DNA from: Opitutia bacterium
GTDB taxonomy: Bacteria; Verrucomicrobiota; Verrucomicrobiia; Opitutales; T3Sed10-336
Direction: 5' to 3'
Assembly: GCA_003558065.1 (NCBI GenBank)
Contig: PWMU01000179.1
Coordinates: 34,632 to 98,631, forward strand
Length of the DNA stretch: 64,000 nt
Position 1 is the stretch's first letter; every line of letters starts with the position of its first letter. The position numbers were made by a program, and so were the translations under genes. The notes under the pieces are model-generated. The model searched no databases. It worked only from the letters and a program-made list of their open reading frames with translations, and had not been told where the DNA came from. Shown here piece by piece: positions 54,872-63,505 of the stretch.

Positions 54872-54908
54872 CCTGTCCCGAAGCTCCCGAAGCGATTCGG
54901 GAAACAGG
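54872..54908. promoter_or_regulatory. Hairpin in the leader of the PEBP gene
   Basis: CCTGT-CCCGAA (54872-54882) pairs with TTCGGG-aa-ACAGG (54896-54908), 11 pairs with a two-base bulge. An alternative inner CCCGAA/TTCGGG hairpin with a 4-base loop exists. It lies 23 bases upstream of the start. No T run, so not a standard terminator. Confidence 0.35.
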
Positions 54909-54931
54909 TAAACCCGAATGGAATCGCAACG

Positions 54932-55375
54932 ATGAAAATCACCAGCACAGCTTTCGCGAGCGGAGAGGCAATACCGGCGAAGTACACCTTTGACGGTGAA
55001 AACGTACGCCCCCCCCTTCGCTTCGAGGGAGTCCCCGGGAACGCGAAGAGCCTGGTTGTTATCATGGAGGATCTCGACTCTCCTATCGGCCCGTTCACTC
55101 ATTGGGTCCTCTGGAATCTCCCCCCGGACACCGAAGAGATCGGCGAAGATTCCATGCCAGCGAAAGCCGAAACGGGAATCAACGGTTTCGGCGAGGTTCG
55201 TTATTCCGGTCCCTGTCCTCCGTCCGGGAGGCACCGCTACCGGTTTCGCCTCTTCGCACTCGACATCGAACTCGAAGCCACCACTCCGGACCGCAGGGAC
55301 CAGATCGAAGGCGAGATGGAAGGCGACGTTCTCGCCGAGGCCACGCTGACGGGGCTGTATGAAGCAAGTGCCTGA
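54932..55375 (+). CDS. YbhB/YbcL-type PEBP protein
   Basis: 147 residues. Contains the phosphatidylethanolamine-binding protein motifs: YTFDGENVRPPLRF (ligand aspartate), VVIMEDLDSP and HWVLWNLPPDTEEI, plus a late SGPCPPSGRHRYRFRLFALD. Cytosolic in bacteria; function of the E. coli homologues is not well defined. Next gene is a betaine-type transporter on the same strand (57 bases). Confidence 0.93.
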   Translation: MKITSTAFASGEAIPAKYTFDGENVRPPLRFEGVPGNAKSLVVIMEDLDSPIGPFTHWVLWNLPPDTEEIGEDSMPAKAETGINGFGEVRYSGPCPPSGRHRYRFRLFALDIELEATTPDRRDQIEGEMEGDVLAEATLTGLYEASA

Positions 55376-55432
55376 TCCGCCCGTCCGCTGATGGCGAAGC
55401 GCGTTCCAAACCCGATCAAGGAGTCACCAGTT

Positions 55433-57046
55433 ATGCCATTGAAACTCTCCAAGCGAGTTAAGCTTAAGCTGAGAAGATTTTTCAAGACCGTCAATTTCAC
55501 GGTCTTCTGGATCTCGATGTGCGTGATCATCGCCTTCGTCGTGTTCGGCACGGTCTTCCCGGACACGGCTCAATCGGTATTCGAGGCCATCCACGGTTTC
55601 ATCACCGAGTATTTTGGCTGGTACTACCTGCTGGCGGTAACATTCTTCCTGATATTCGCGCTGTGGCTGATGTTCAGCCGCTACGGAAGCATCCGTCTCG
55701 GGGCCGCCCACGAGAAACCGGAGTTCAGTTTTCTGGCCTGGTTCTCCATGCTCTTCAGCGCCGGCATGGGAATCGGGCTGGTCTTCTGGAGCATCGCCGA
55801 GCCGATCATGTACTTTCAGAATCCCCCTATGGGCGAAGGCGGCACGCCGGAAGCGGCTGAAACGGCCATGCTGTTCACCTTCTTCCACTGGGGGCTACAC
55901 GCCTGGGCCATCTATGTGGTCGTGGCATTGACCCTCGCCTATTTCTCGTTCCGCTTTCACATGCCGTTCACCATCCGGTCCATTTTCTACCCCATTTTCG
56001 GCGACCGCATCTACGGTCCGATCGGACATACGATCGACATTCTGGCCATCTTCGCTACCCTGTTCGGCCTGGCCACCTCCCTCGGGCTGGGGGTGATGCA
56101 GCTCAATACCGGTCTGAATATCCTGACCGGCATGGAGGTCTCAGTCGGAAATCAGATCATTCTGATCGCCGCGATCACCTTCATCGCGGTTCTATCCGTG
56201 GTTTCCGGCCTGCACCGGGGGCTGAAATGGTTCAGCATCTTCAATCTTTCGGTGGCCGTAATCCTTCTCCTGTTCATCTTTTTCGTCGGTGAGCCCCTCT
56301 TCAACCTTCGCTTCCTGGTCGACACGACCGGCAGCTACCTGCAGAACATCATCCAGTTGAGCTTCTGGAACGATGCGGTCGGGGATTCCGAGTTTCAGAA
56401 GGGCTGGACCATTTTCTACTGGGCGTGGTGGATCGCCTGGTCTCCGTTCGTTGGCATCTTTATCGCCCGGGTCTCCCGGGGCCGCACCATTCGGGAATTC
56501 GTAGCCGGCGCGCTGCTGCTTCCCTCATTGTTCGTATTCATCTGGTTGACCATCTTCGGCGGTACCGCACTTCACCTCGAACTGGCCGGGGCAGGCATCG
56601 CGGACGCGGTGGCCGAGGACACCACGGTGGCCCTGTACACCACCCTGGAGCAGCTTCCCTGGCCGATCATTACCTCGATCGTCGCCAGCGTCCTCATCGT
56701 AACCTACTTCATTACCTCTTCGGATTCGGCGACCTACGTGGTCGATGCGTTGATCACGCGCGGAAGCAAGCGCTCGCCTACCCGCCAGCGCGTGATCTGG
56801 GGGATCAACGAGGGCGCCATCGCCGCGGTGCTTCTTTATACCGGAGGGGAACAGGCACTCCAGAGCCTGCAGACCGGATCCATCACCACCGGCCTCCCGT
56901 TTTCGATCATCCTGTTGTGTATCTGCTACAATCTCTTCCGTGCACTGCGCCGCGAATTCGACGTACACGGTGTGGACCCGGAACCGCAGGGATCCGGGAC
57001 GACAGAGGAGGCCAACCCCGCCCGGGAAACCGGCGAAAACGCTTAA
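55433..57046 (+). CDS. BCCT-family (betaine/choline/carnitine) transporter
   Basis: 537 residues from ATG 55433, which has AAGGAG nine bases upstream (ATG 55391 has none). Twelve membrane segments. The BCCT substrate-site signature is present as GWTIFYWAWWIAWSPFVGIFIARVSRGRT, and MGIGLVFWSIAEP marks the sodium/substrate region. The aromatic box argues for a quaternary ammonium compound such as glycine betaine, hence a role in osmoprotection. The C-terminal tail is acidic, while regulatory BCCTs (BetP) have a basic one. Its stop is two bases from that of marC. Confidence 0.93.
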   Translation: MPLKLSKRVKLKLRRFFKTVNFTVFWISMCVIIAFVVFGTVFPDTAQSVFEAIHGFITEYFGWYYLLAVTFFLIFALWLMFSRYGSIRLGAAHEKPEFSFLAWFSMLFSAGMGIGLVFWSIAEPIMYFQNPPMGEGGTPEAAETAMLFTFFHWGLHAWAIYVVVALTLAYFSFRFHMPFTIRSIFYPIFGDRIYGPIGHTIDILAIFATLFGLATSLGLGVMQLNTGLNILTGMEVSVGNQIILIAAITFIAVLSVVSGLHRGLKWFSIFNLSVAVILLLFIFFVGEPLFNLRFLVDTTGSYLQNIIQLSFWNDAVGDSEFQKGWTIFYWAWWIAWSPFVGIFIARVSRGRTIREFVAGALLLPSLFVFIWLTIFGGTALHLELAGAGIADAVAEDTTVALYTTLEQLPWPIITSIVASVLIVTYFITSSDSATYVVDALITRGSKRSPTRQRVIWGINEGAIAAVLLYTGGEQALQSLQTGSITTGLPFSIILLCICYNLFRALRREFDVHGVDPEPQGSGTTEEANPARETGENA

Positions 57047-57048
57047 CC

Positions 57049-57678
57049 TCAATCCCACAGTGCCAACGCGCCCAGCCCGTTGACAATAAACTGGACAGCG
57101 ACGGCTGAAAAAAGGAGTCCCATAAGCCGGCGCATGACACGCAGCAGGATGGGGTTGAGCCAGGCGCCTCCGTGGGAGGACGCTTTGAAGATCCAGTAGA
57201 TCAGGAAATAAACCAGCGGCACCGAAAGCAGTAAAACGGCGGTGTGCCCCAGGGTTCCGGCCTGGGTCTGGAGAATGATCACGGTCGAAATCGCTCCGGG
57301 CCCGCAGAGCAAGGGGACCGCCAGAGGCGTGATGGCAATATCCTCTTTTTCGGTCGCGAGCTCCTCTTCCTCCGCGGTCAGCCGGGGAGGTTGCCGGGTG
57401 GCCCGCACCATTTCGAAAGCGATGAAAAACAGGATCACCCCGCCGGCAATCTGGAAAGCGGGAAGGCCGACCCCCATCACCGTGAAAATAAACTGTCCGG
57501 TCAGAGCGAAGAACAGGATCACGACAGCCGCCACGATGCAGGCGATCCGCACCATGCTGGTACGGGTCTCAGGCGAATCGTTGGGCGTCATCGCCAGGAA
57601 CAACGGTACCGTCGACAACGGGTTGATGATCACGAACAGCGAAAACGGCGCCAGCACTGCGAACTCAAGAACCGACAT
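57049..57678 (-). CDS. MarC-family integral membrane protein
   Basis: 209 residues with six hydrophobic segments. MarC/UPF0056 marks: FSLFVIINPLSTVPLFLAMT at the N-terminus and AVPLLCGPGAISTVIIL in the middle. Despite its name MarC is not shown to give antibiotic resistance; function unknown. Convergent and almost abutting with the BCCT gene. Confidence 0.92.
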   Translation of the reverse strand: MSVLEFAVLAPFSLFVIINPLSTVPLFLAMTPNDSPETRTSMVRIACIVAAVVILFFALTGQFIFTVMGVGLPAFQIAGGVILFFIAFEMVRATRQPPRLTAEEEELATEKEDIAITPLAVPLLCGPGAISTVIILQTQAGTLGHTAVLLLSVPLVYFLIYWIFKASSHGGAWLNPILLRVMRRLMGLLFSAVAVQFIVNGLGALALWD

Positions 57679-57702
57679 CGTTCGCGAGCAGACACGTTAA
57701 AC

Positions 57703-57719
57703 GTTCTCAAGTCGAGAAC
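57703..57719. promoter_or_regulatory. Inverted repeat upstream of marC
   Basis: GTTCTC-aagtc-GAGAAC, a perfect 6-5-6 palindrome 25 bases upstream of the marC start. Position suits an operator. No recognised regulator site. Confidence 0.3.
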
Positions 57720-57882
57720 ATCCTGCCGTTTTCCGGCCGCCGGTTACAGCCCGTAATGGCTCTCCGTCGAGGATGCCTCGATCCCGGTGTTCCGCGGTTG
57801 ATACCGGTTGTTCCCCGACAGACCCGCCCGCATGAGGGAGGAAACTTGATTTTCCCGGCCGCACGGCCACAATAAGCATCCT

Positions 57883-58704
57883 ATGACTCACTACGAGATT
57901 CAGGGCACCCGTGTTCCGGCGCTCGGCTTCGGAACGTTTCAGCTGACCGGAGACACCTGTCGTCGCCAGGTGCTCGCCGCCCTCGAAACCGGCTACCGTC
58001 ACATCGACACCGCCCGGGCCTACGACAACGAGGACCAGGTCGGCCGGGCGCTCGAGGACTCCGGCGTCGCGCGCTCCGAGGTCTTCCTCACCTCAAAAGT
58101 CTGGCTCGACGACCTGGAGCCGAAGCCGCTGGCCCGCAGCGTCGAAAAAAGTCTGCGCCAACTCAGAACCGGCTTTCTCGACCTCTGCCTGATTCATTGG
58201 CCGAGCGACCGCTTCCCCCTCGACGCCTCGCTCGACGCCCTGCAACGGCTTCGGTCCGAAGGGAAAATCCGCCATCTCGGGGTCAGCAATTTCCCGCCGG
58301 CCTATTTACGGCGTGCCTGCGACCTCGCGCCGGTCTTCACGAACCAGGTCGAGTATCATCCGCTGCTCGGCCAGGAAACGCTTCTGCGGCTGTGCCGCGA
58401 GAACGGCGTTCTTCTCACCGCCTACAGCCCGCTCGCCCAGGGCGCCGTATTCAGGGAACCGGTCCTCAGGGAGATCGGAAAAAAATACGGCAAGAGCCCC
58501 GCGCAGGTCGCGCTGCGGTGGCTGCTTGAGCAGGACCGCGTCGCTGCGATTCCGCGCAGTTCCAGTGAAAAGAATCTCCGCGAGAACTTCGAGGTTTTCG
58601 ACTTCGAACTCGCGGGCGAGGACATTAAGAAAATCGACCGGCTCCCGAAAAATCAACGCCAGGTCAATCCCGCCTTCGCTCCCGACTGGGGGGAGGACGA
58701 CTAA
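57883..58704 (+). CDS. Aldo/keto reductase
   Basis: 273 residues. All four catalytic residues of the AKR fold are present: Asp in HIDTARAY, Tyr in RAYDNEDQVG, Lys in LTSKVW and His in LIHWP. NADPH-binding C-terminal loop IPRSSSEKNLRENF. AKR5-like (2,5-diketogluconate/methylglyoxal type). Substrate not predictable. Followed after one base by xerC/D. Confidence 0.92.
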   Translation: MTHYEIQGTRVPALGFGTFQLTGDTCRRQVLAALETGYRHIDTARAYDNEDQVGRALEDSGVARSEVFLTSKVWLDDLEPKPLARSVEKSLRQLRTGFLDLCLIHWPSDRFPLDASLDALQRLRSEGKIRHLGVSNFPPAYLRRACDLAPVFTNQVEYHPLLGQETLLRLCRENGVLLTAYSPLAQGAVFREPVLREIGKKYGKSPAQVALRWLLEQDRVAAIPRSSSEKNLRENFEVFDFELAGEDIKKIDRLPKNQRQVNPAFAPDWGEDD

Positions 58705-58705
58705 C

Positions 58706-59647
58706 GTGAAGCCCGCCTCCAAGCGAATCGACGACATCCCCCCGGAATTCTTTGAGGAGATTGAGGGTTTCCTGGCCTTCCTGGAGCTCGAGAAAGGCCT
58801 TTCCCGGAACACCGTGGAGAGCTATCGCAGCGACCTCGCCGCCTGTTCCGGGTTCTTGAAGAAGAAGAAGAAGGCCGGCAGCTGGAAAGAGGTGGAATCG
58901 TTTCACCTGACCGACTGGATCTATACCCTGAACGAACAGGCTTACGCGGTAAGCAGCCTGGCCAGGAAACTGACCGCCCTGCGCGTGTTTTCGCGCCACC
59001 TGGTCCGCGAGGGAGTACGCCCGGACGATGTGACCGAACTCCTCTACTCGCCGAAGCTGTCGCGGCGCTTGCCGGGGTCCCTGACCGCGGATGAAGTCGA
59101 AGCCCTGCTCAACGCCCCCGATACCACCACCCCTTACGGACTGCGCGATCAGGCTTTTCTGGAACTCTTTTACGCCAGCGGACTCCGGGTCTCGGAACTC
59201 TGCTCACTCACGCTCCAGCAGGTCGATCTGGACAACGGCTTTCTGCGGGTCTACGGCAAGGGCTCCAAGGAGCGGGTGGTCCCCATGGGAAGCAAGGCGG
59301 TTGCCGCCCTGCACCGTTACCTCGACTCGGGACGTCCGGCCTTTGTGAAGGCGAAGACCGGCAGCGCCGTCTTTTTGAGCGAACGCGGAAGTGCCATTTC
59401 CCGCAAAACCGTCTGGCTGCTGATCCGGAATCACGCCCGGACCGCTGGAATCACCAAACCGGTCAAGCCGCACCTTCTCCGCCACTCCTTCGCCACCCAC
59501 CTCCTGACCGGCGGCGCCGACCTCCGCGCGATCCAGGAGCTTCTCGGCCACAGCGACATCGCCACAACCCAGATCTACACCACGGTCGATTCCGCAAGGC
59601 TGCTTTCCGGCCACGATAAACACCATCCCCGGAACGCCGGAAAATGA
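58706..59647 (+). CDS. Tyrosine recombinase XerC/XerD
   Basis: 313 residues, GTG start one base after the previous stop, with GGAGG nine bases upstream. The N-terminal SAM-like domain (FLAFLELEKGLSRNTVESYRSDL) and the catalytic domain are full: Arg in YASGLRVSELC, Lys in GKGSKERVVP, HLLRHSFATHLL, LLGHSDIATTQIYT with the tyrosine. The very end (HDKHHPRNAGK) matches XerD-like enzymes that resolve chromosome dimers at dif. XerC and XerD cannot be told apart here, and no dif site was recognised. Confidence 0.9.
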   Translation: MKPASKRIDDIPPEFFEEIEGFLAFLELEKGLSRNTVESYRSDLAACSGFLKKKKKAGSWKEVESFHLTDWIYTLNEQAYAVSSLARKLTALRVFSRHLVREGVRPDDVTELLYSPKLSRRLPGSLTADEVEALLNAPDTTTPYGLRDQAFLELFYASGLRVSELCSLTLQQVDLDNGFLRVYGKGSKERVVPMGSKAVAALHRYLDSGRPAFVKAKTGSAVFLSERGSAISRKTVWLLIRNHARTAGITKPVKPHLLRHSFATHLLTGGADLRAIQELLGHSDIATTQIYTTVDSARLLSGHDKHHPRNAGK

Positions 59648-60078
59648 AGCCCATTGAAGCTTCGCGGTCATGCCGAGCGGCGGAGCGGTGTGGAGTGTTT
59701 GTTGCTCTCTCCCGGATCCCGAACCAACGAATGGCGCTGCCTGCTCAAACCAGGCAGGAAACTGCCGCGCGGCGCGTTGTTTGGAATCGAGGGAGACTAC
59801 CGGGCGGAAGTGCTCGAGGTTCTGGAAAAAGGAGAACGCCGGATCGGTTTTTTCCTGGAGCGGGACCCCTCGGTCACCGCCCTCGCCAACCGGCTGGGCG
59901 AGATCCCGCTCCCCCCGTACATTTGCCGCGAGAAAGAGGATCCCCGCACCTCTCTGGACCGTGAACGGTACGAAATGGTGTACGCGAACAAGGAACTCTA
60001 CGCCGAAGCCGTTGCCCGCCGGTACCGTTTCTACAGCTACGGGGATGCGATTGCTGATTCTGTAGGAGTCTGTCGGCG
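59648..60078 (+). pseudogene. queA: Relic of queA (S-adenosylmethionine:tRNA ribosyltransferase-isomerase)
   Basis: The frame opening right after xerC/D reads KLRGHAERRSGVECLLL, LLKPGRKLPRG, GEIPLPPYI and DRERYEMVYANKE, which are QueA segments from its first half. It then jumps to LYAEAVARRYRFYSYGDA, the normal QueA end. The first about 100 residues and the whole middle (about 150 residues with the PTAGLHF region) are missing. The final GDAMLIL-stop is spoiled by one extra T: GCG ATTG CTG instead of GCG ATG CTG, after which CTG ATT CTG TAG follows. QueA makes epoxyqueuosine in tRNA; this copy cannot work. Confidence 0.75.
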
Positions 60079-60096
60079 AAGCCCGACAGACTCCCC
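60061..60096. repeat. REP-like palindrome, perfect 12-bp stem
   Basis: GGAGTCTGTCGG (60065-60076), loop CGAAGC, CCGACAGACTCC (60083-60094). Perfect stem. It is preceded by GTAG (60062-60065), the tetranucleotide that precedes REP sequences of RAYT systems. Sister copy at 32125-32160 after purD. Confidence 0.7.
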
Positions 60097-60253
60097 GGGG
60101 ATCGGGGTTGCCCAGCGTGATAGGCGGATCCGTCTGGACGAGCCCTCGAGCCTCTCCCCTCGTTCCCGGCTTGAGCTTTGGCCAATCTCTGACAGAAAGA
60201 GATCGAAACTGCTGATTTTCAATCTCTCCCATTTGATGGAATAAACCGCCCGA

Positions 60254-60829
60254 ATGAGTGCTCCTACAAACAATGACTCCATCGATTTTGGAAAACTGGT
60301 GGAGACCTATTATACTTCTTTATACCGCTTTGCCTACAGTCTGAGCGGGAAAGAGGCTGATGCATGGGACCTGACTCAACAAGTGTTTATTCGATGGGCC
60401 GAGAAAGGCGATACGCTTCGCGACAAATCCAAGGTAAAATCCTGGCTGTTCACCACGCTGTATCGCGAATTCCTCAGATGGAAACGACAAAACAAGAAAG
60501 TGTTTTCAATGGAAGACCTCGGCCCCTCCACCGAGGGAACCACGGTCGCTTCCGATGCGGGCGACCGGACCGACACGTCGACGCTGATGGATACGCTCAC
60601 CAGGATCGACGAAACCTACCGGACTCCGCTGAGCCTTTTCTATCTCGAAGACATGACCTACAGGGAAATTGCCGAGGTGCTCGAAATTCCCACCGGTACC
60701 GTGATGTCGCGGCTTTCCCGGGGCAAAGATCAATTGCGGCAGCGCCTGTCCTCGAAGAACCAGCCCGTGGGAAATATCGAGGCCGGCTCGCGACGCTCGA
60801 TCCAGCGAAAGAATGATCCGAAGAAATGA
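60254..60829 (+). CDS. ECF-type RNA polymerase sigma factor
   Basis: 191 residues. Region 2: YRFAYSLSGKEADAWDLTQQVFIRWAEK with the DLTQQVF core-binding motif. Region 4: YREIAEVLEIPTGTVMSRLSRGKDQLRQ. The N-terminus is short and charged, and the C-terminus is a basic tail (RRSIQRKNDPKK). Cytosolic alternative sigma factor; its stop overlaps the next gene's ATG, which is probably its anti-sigma factor. Confidence 0.92.
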   Translation: MSAPTNNDSIDFGKLVETYYTSLYRFAYSLSGKEADAWDLTQQVFIRWAEKGDTLRDKSKVKSWLFTTLYREFLRWKRQNKKVFSMEDLGPSTEGTTVASDAGDRTDTSTLMDTLTRIDETYRTPLSLFYLEDMTYREIAEVLEIPTGTVMSRLSRGKDQLRQRLSSKNQPVGNIEAGSRRSIQRKNDPKK

Positions 60830-61590
60830 ACAGGGATAAAGCAAAAGAGATCCTGCAAATCCACCCGGCCGATGCGGATCCGGGAGATGATCCGGAAGTG
60901 CAACGGGCCTTGAGAAAACTCAACGAAGACGAAAGTCTGAACGCCTGGTATGAACAGGAAAAAGCGTTTGACCGGTCGGCGGCTCGAAAACTCAGGGAGT
61001 TTCCCGTACCTGCAGGGCTCAGGGAAGAGATTCTCCATGGATCCCAACCCTCTGTAGTCTCGTTTCCATGGGTTCGCCGGGGTTACGCGGCCGCCGCGGC
61101 GATCCTGCTCATTGCTGTGGCCTGGAGCTTTCTCCTGATGGAACGAGAAGAATCTTTCTCTTCCGTCGAAGCCCAAGCCTCCCGGGCGTCCCCGGAGTTC
61201 TTCGGCAACCTGGTTTCCCTCTTCGAACGCGACCCGGATTACGACCATTTCAGCACGGATCTCGCTGACCTGCGCCAGCGCGTCAAGGAGCACAGAGGCC
61301 CCGATCCGGACGCGGTCTTTCCTGCCTCCCTCGGGGATATGAATGGCCTCCGCTGCCGTGTTTTCGAAGAGGAACAGAAAAAGGTCGCGCTGATATGCAT
61401 GGAGAAGCAGGACAGTTTGGTTCACCTTTTTGTGATTGAAGAATCCCGGCGACCCTCGTCCACGTCGGATCAGACAGAGCCCAGGTTCACGCAGATGGGT
61501 GACTGGTCCTTCGCGGACTGGGATGATTCCGGCAAGACCTGCGTCCTCGCCACCCGGGGCCCCAAGGAAAACCTGAAACCGTTCTTCTAG
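60826..61590 (+). CDS. Probable anti-sigma factor, single-pass membrane protein
   Basis: 254 residues. N-terminal cytosolic part of about 80 residues (LQIHPADADPGDDPEVQRALRKLNEDESLNAWYEQEKAF), one membrane segment (about 85-105, YAAAAAILLIAVAWSFLLM) and a C-terminal periplasmic domain. The start lacks the HxxxCxxC zinc motif of common anti-sigma domains but has the right order and length, and overlaps the sigma gene by 4 bases. Role inferred from context. Confidence 0.7.
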   Translation: MNRDKAKEILQIHPADADPGDDPEVQRALRKLNEDESLNAWYEQEKAFDRSAARKLREFPVPAGLREEILHGSQPSVVSFPWVRRGYAAAAAILLIAVAWSFLLMEREESFSSVEAQASRASPEFFGNLVSLFERDPDYDHFSTDLADLRQRVKEHRGPDPDAVFPASLGDMNGLRCRVFEEEQKKVALICMEKQDSLVHLFVIEESRRPSSTSDQTEPRFTQMGDWSFADWDDSGKTCVLATRGPKENLKPFF

Positions 61591-61621
61591 TCCCACCCCT
61601 CTTTTGCTGGATACAGGCGTA

Positions 61622-62068
61622 TCAACCTTGAAGCTGAGGGCCGCTGATGTACTCTAAAAGCGTCTCGATCTCGTTCTCGTGCTCCCGTACCAGCCATCGC
61701 GTCAGGTCGCCTATGGAAATGAGTCCGACCAATCGTTCGCCCTTCATAACCGGCAGATGCCGCCGTTTCTTTTCAGTAACAACCTGCATCGCTTCCTCGA
61801 CGGTCAACGTGGGTTTGATTACAACCAGATCGGTACTCATCACTTCGCTCACGGGCGTCCGGGCCGTGTCCTTCCCCATCGGCACAACCCGCTTCAGCAC
61901 ATCGCGTTCGGTGAACATTCCCACCAGCCGGTCCCCGTCCATCACGACCGTCGCCCCGATCTTGCGGTCGTTCATCAGCTGAATCGCTTCCGCCACTGTA
62001 CTCGAGGGAGACACACGGTGCACAGTATCCCCTTTATAGGCAAGAATCTCTTTAATCTGCGTCTGCAT
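61622..62068 (-). CDS. Two-CBS-domain protein
   Basis: 148 residues comprising two tandem CBS domains and little else: KGDTVHRVSPSSTVAEAIQLM / GATVVMDGDRLVGMFTERDVLKRV, then VSEVMSTDLVVIKPTLTVEEAMQVV / LPVMKGERLVGLISIGDLTRWLV. Binds an adenine nucleotide as a small energy sensor in the cytosol. The partner is unknown. Confidence 0.92.
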   Translation of the reverse strand: MQTQIKEILAYKGDTVHRVSPSSTVAEAIQLMNDRKIGATVVMDGDRLVGMFTERDVLKRVVPMGKDTARTPVSEVMSTDLVVIKPTLTVEEAMQVVTEKKRRHLPVMKGERLVGLISIGDLTRWLVREHENEIETLLEYISGPQLQG

Positions 62069-62190
62069 GGTTCTGAATGGTTCTCGCCTCTGATCGTATC
62101 AAGAACTGCTGAAAACACAATCAGAATCGAAATGGGGATAACCCGAATCCACAGGTTGTCACGGCCGGGTTTGTCGTCAATATCTCGACT

Positions 62191-62940
62191 ATGCCGTTTC
62201 AGAATTTCCTGCCGCCGTATCTCCGCAGACTGACCTCGTGCTGTTACTGGTAAGCCTTTTTCTGGCCTCTCCGGAATCGTACGCAGAGAACCCGGGCTAC
62301 GACTCGTTTGAAAACAGCGTACCCGATCACTGGATCGAATCCCGCGCGGAAAGCCTGTCCACTTCGCCGCATCACTACAAGCAGGGCGGGCGTCGAGGCC
62401 GAACCCCATCCGAGCGGCAACTGGACCATGAACACCCAGCTTTCGGGGAAAGAAGACCTATTTCTTTTTGCAACACCGGATCGTCGCCCTCGGCTCCAAT
62501 ATCCGGAACGACGACGATCATCCCACTCATACGAATCTGTTCCAGAAGCATCTGCCGCAGACCGATTTCCCGATCCATGTCAACCGGCACCGGGTAAGCG
62601 ATTTTTCCATCGACCACAACCTTTCCCCCGGCAACACGAACTGGCTGATCGACACGCAAAACACCGGCTACCTGATTCCGCCAAGCCAATCCGTACACTT
62701 TGCCCGTCAACACCAGAAATCGCGCGATCACAAGAACGAGGAGGACACTGCGGGAGACTTTGCCACCGCATGGATCGATCACGGTATGGCGCCGGACAAT
62801 GCCGACTACGAATACCTCATTGTGGTGGACACCACACCGGATGACATGCGGCGCCTCGCCCGCGCCGCTGCCAACGGGAGCGGCAACACGTACGAAGTGC
62901 TGCAGAAGGACGACCACGCCCACATGGGAAGCCAGAATGG
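62191..62940 (+). pseudogene. Relic of a chondroitinase ABC-like polysaccharide lyase (PL8)
   Basis: Two separate ends of the enzyme are joined. The N-terminal piece begins with a broken signal peptide (MPFQNFLPPYLRRLTS in one frame, VLLLVSLFLASPESYA in the next) and continues YDSFENSVPDHW to HHYKQGG. It is followed at once by a C-terminal piece: HRIVALGSNIRNDDD, NTNWLIDTQNTGYLIP, ARQHQKSRDHK, GDFATAWIDHGMAPDNADYEYLIVVDTTPDDM, YEVLQKDDHAH. These match the C-terminal blocks of Proteus chondroitinase ABC. The whole catalytic middle (many hundred residues) is gone, and another shift near 62440 breaks the frame. No function is possible. Confidence 0.72.
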
Positions 62941-62944
62941 GGTC

Positions 62945-63505
62945 TTCAATTTCTTTAATAAGCCGATCATAGATTCTTCGCCCTCCCGTATTATTTAAGA
63001 GGGCGACATAACGGCTCACTCCATTGGGAATACCCATGTTCAACTGCTCGGCGATCCAAGGATTCGATGCCTGCGTTTTACGCTTCAAGAAAGCGGCAAT
63101 CGCCACCTTCCATGGAGCCGATTTCCGGTGTGAGGCAATCTCGCGATGCGAACACCTTTATTCACCGTCTCCAAGCACCGCCTCATCACTTCCTCCCACC
63201 GAAGCCGCCGCAGTTCCTCAAGGTCATCCTCCCCGAGGTCGATGCGCGAAAGGCGCTCCCGATATTCCTTGATCAACTCCTTCTTGAATTCCTTACCGCC
63301 CAATGCCCAACCCCGGCTCATCTTCTCAAAACCTGCTTCCTTCCTTACCTGATCCTCTTCGTTCATCCATAGATCCAACTCCGATAGTTCCCCCGGTTGA
63401 TTACGTGATAAATCGCCCTTTCACACTCAATTCGCACCTTCCGAGCCATACTCGGAATCCTGCCCTGATTCCAAACACTGCCAATGCAGGAATTGAAGCC
63501 TGACC
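62945..63505 (-). pseudogene. Relic of a RAYT (REP-associated tyrosine transposase)
   Basis: ATG 63449 starts MARKVRIECERAIYHVINRGNYRS, the signature start of TnpA_REP/RAYT proteins. The frame stops after 28 residues and the sequence continues in the next frame with C-terminal parts: EKMSRGWALGGKEFKKELIKEY, then, after a further shift near 63150, SHRKSAPWKVAIAAFLK and NPWIAEQLNMGIPNGVSRYV. The catalytic middle (HxH and Tyr region) is deleted. The leader upstream (GGGGTCAGGCTTCAAT) is typical of sequences beside these transposases. The element lies inside an Rhs gene and abuts the lyase relic. Confidence 0.72.

Noticed and set aside
62468..62998. Intact 176-residue plus-strand gene
   Set aside because: Its content matches only the C-terminus of a PL8 lyase and its end reads into the opposite strand of the RAYT relic; it is a fragment.
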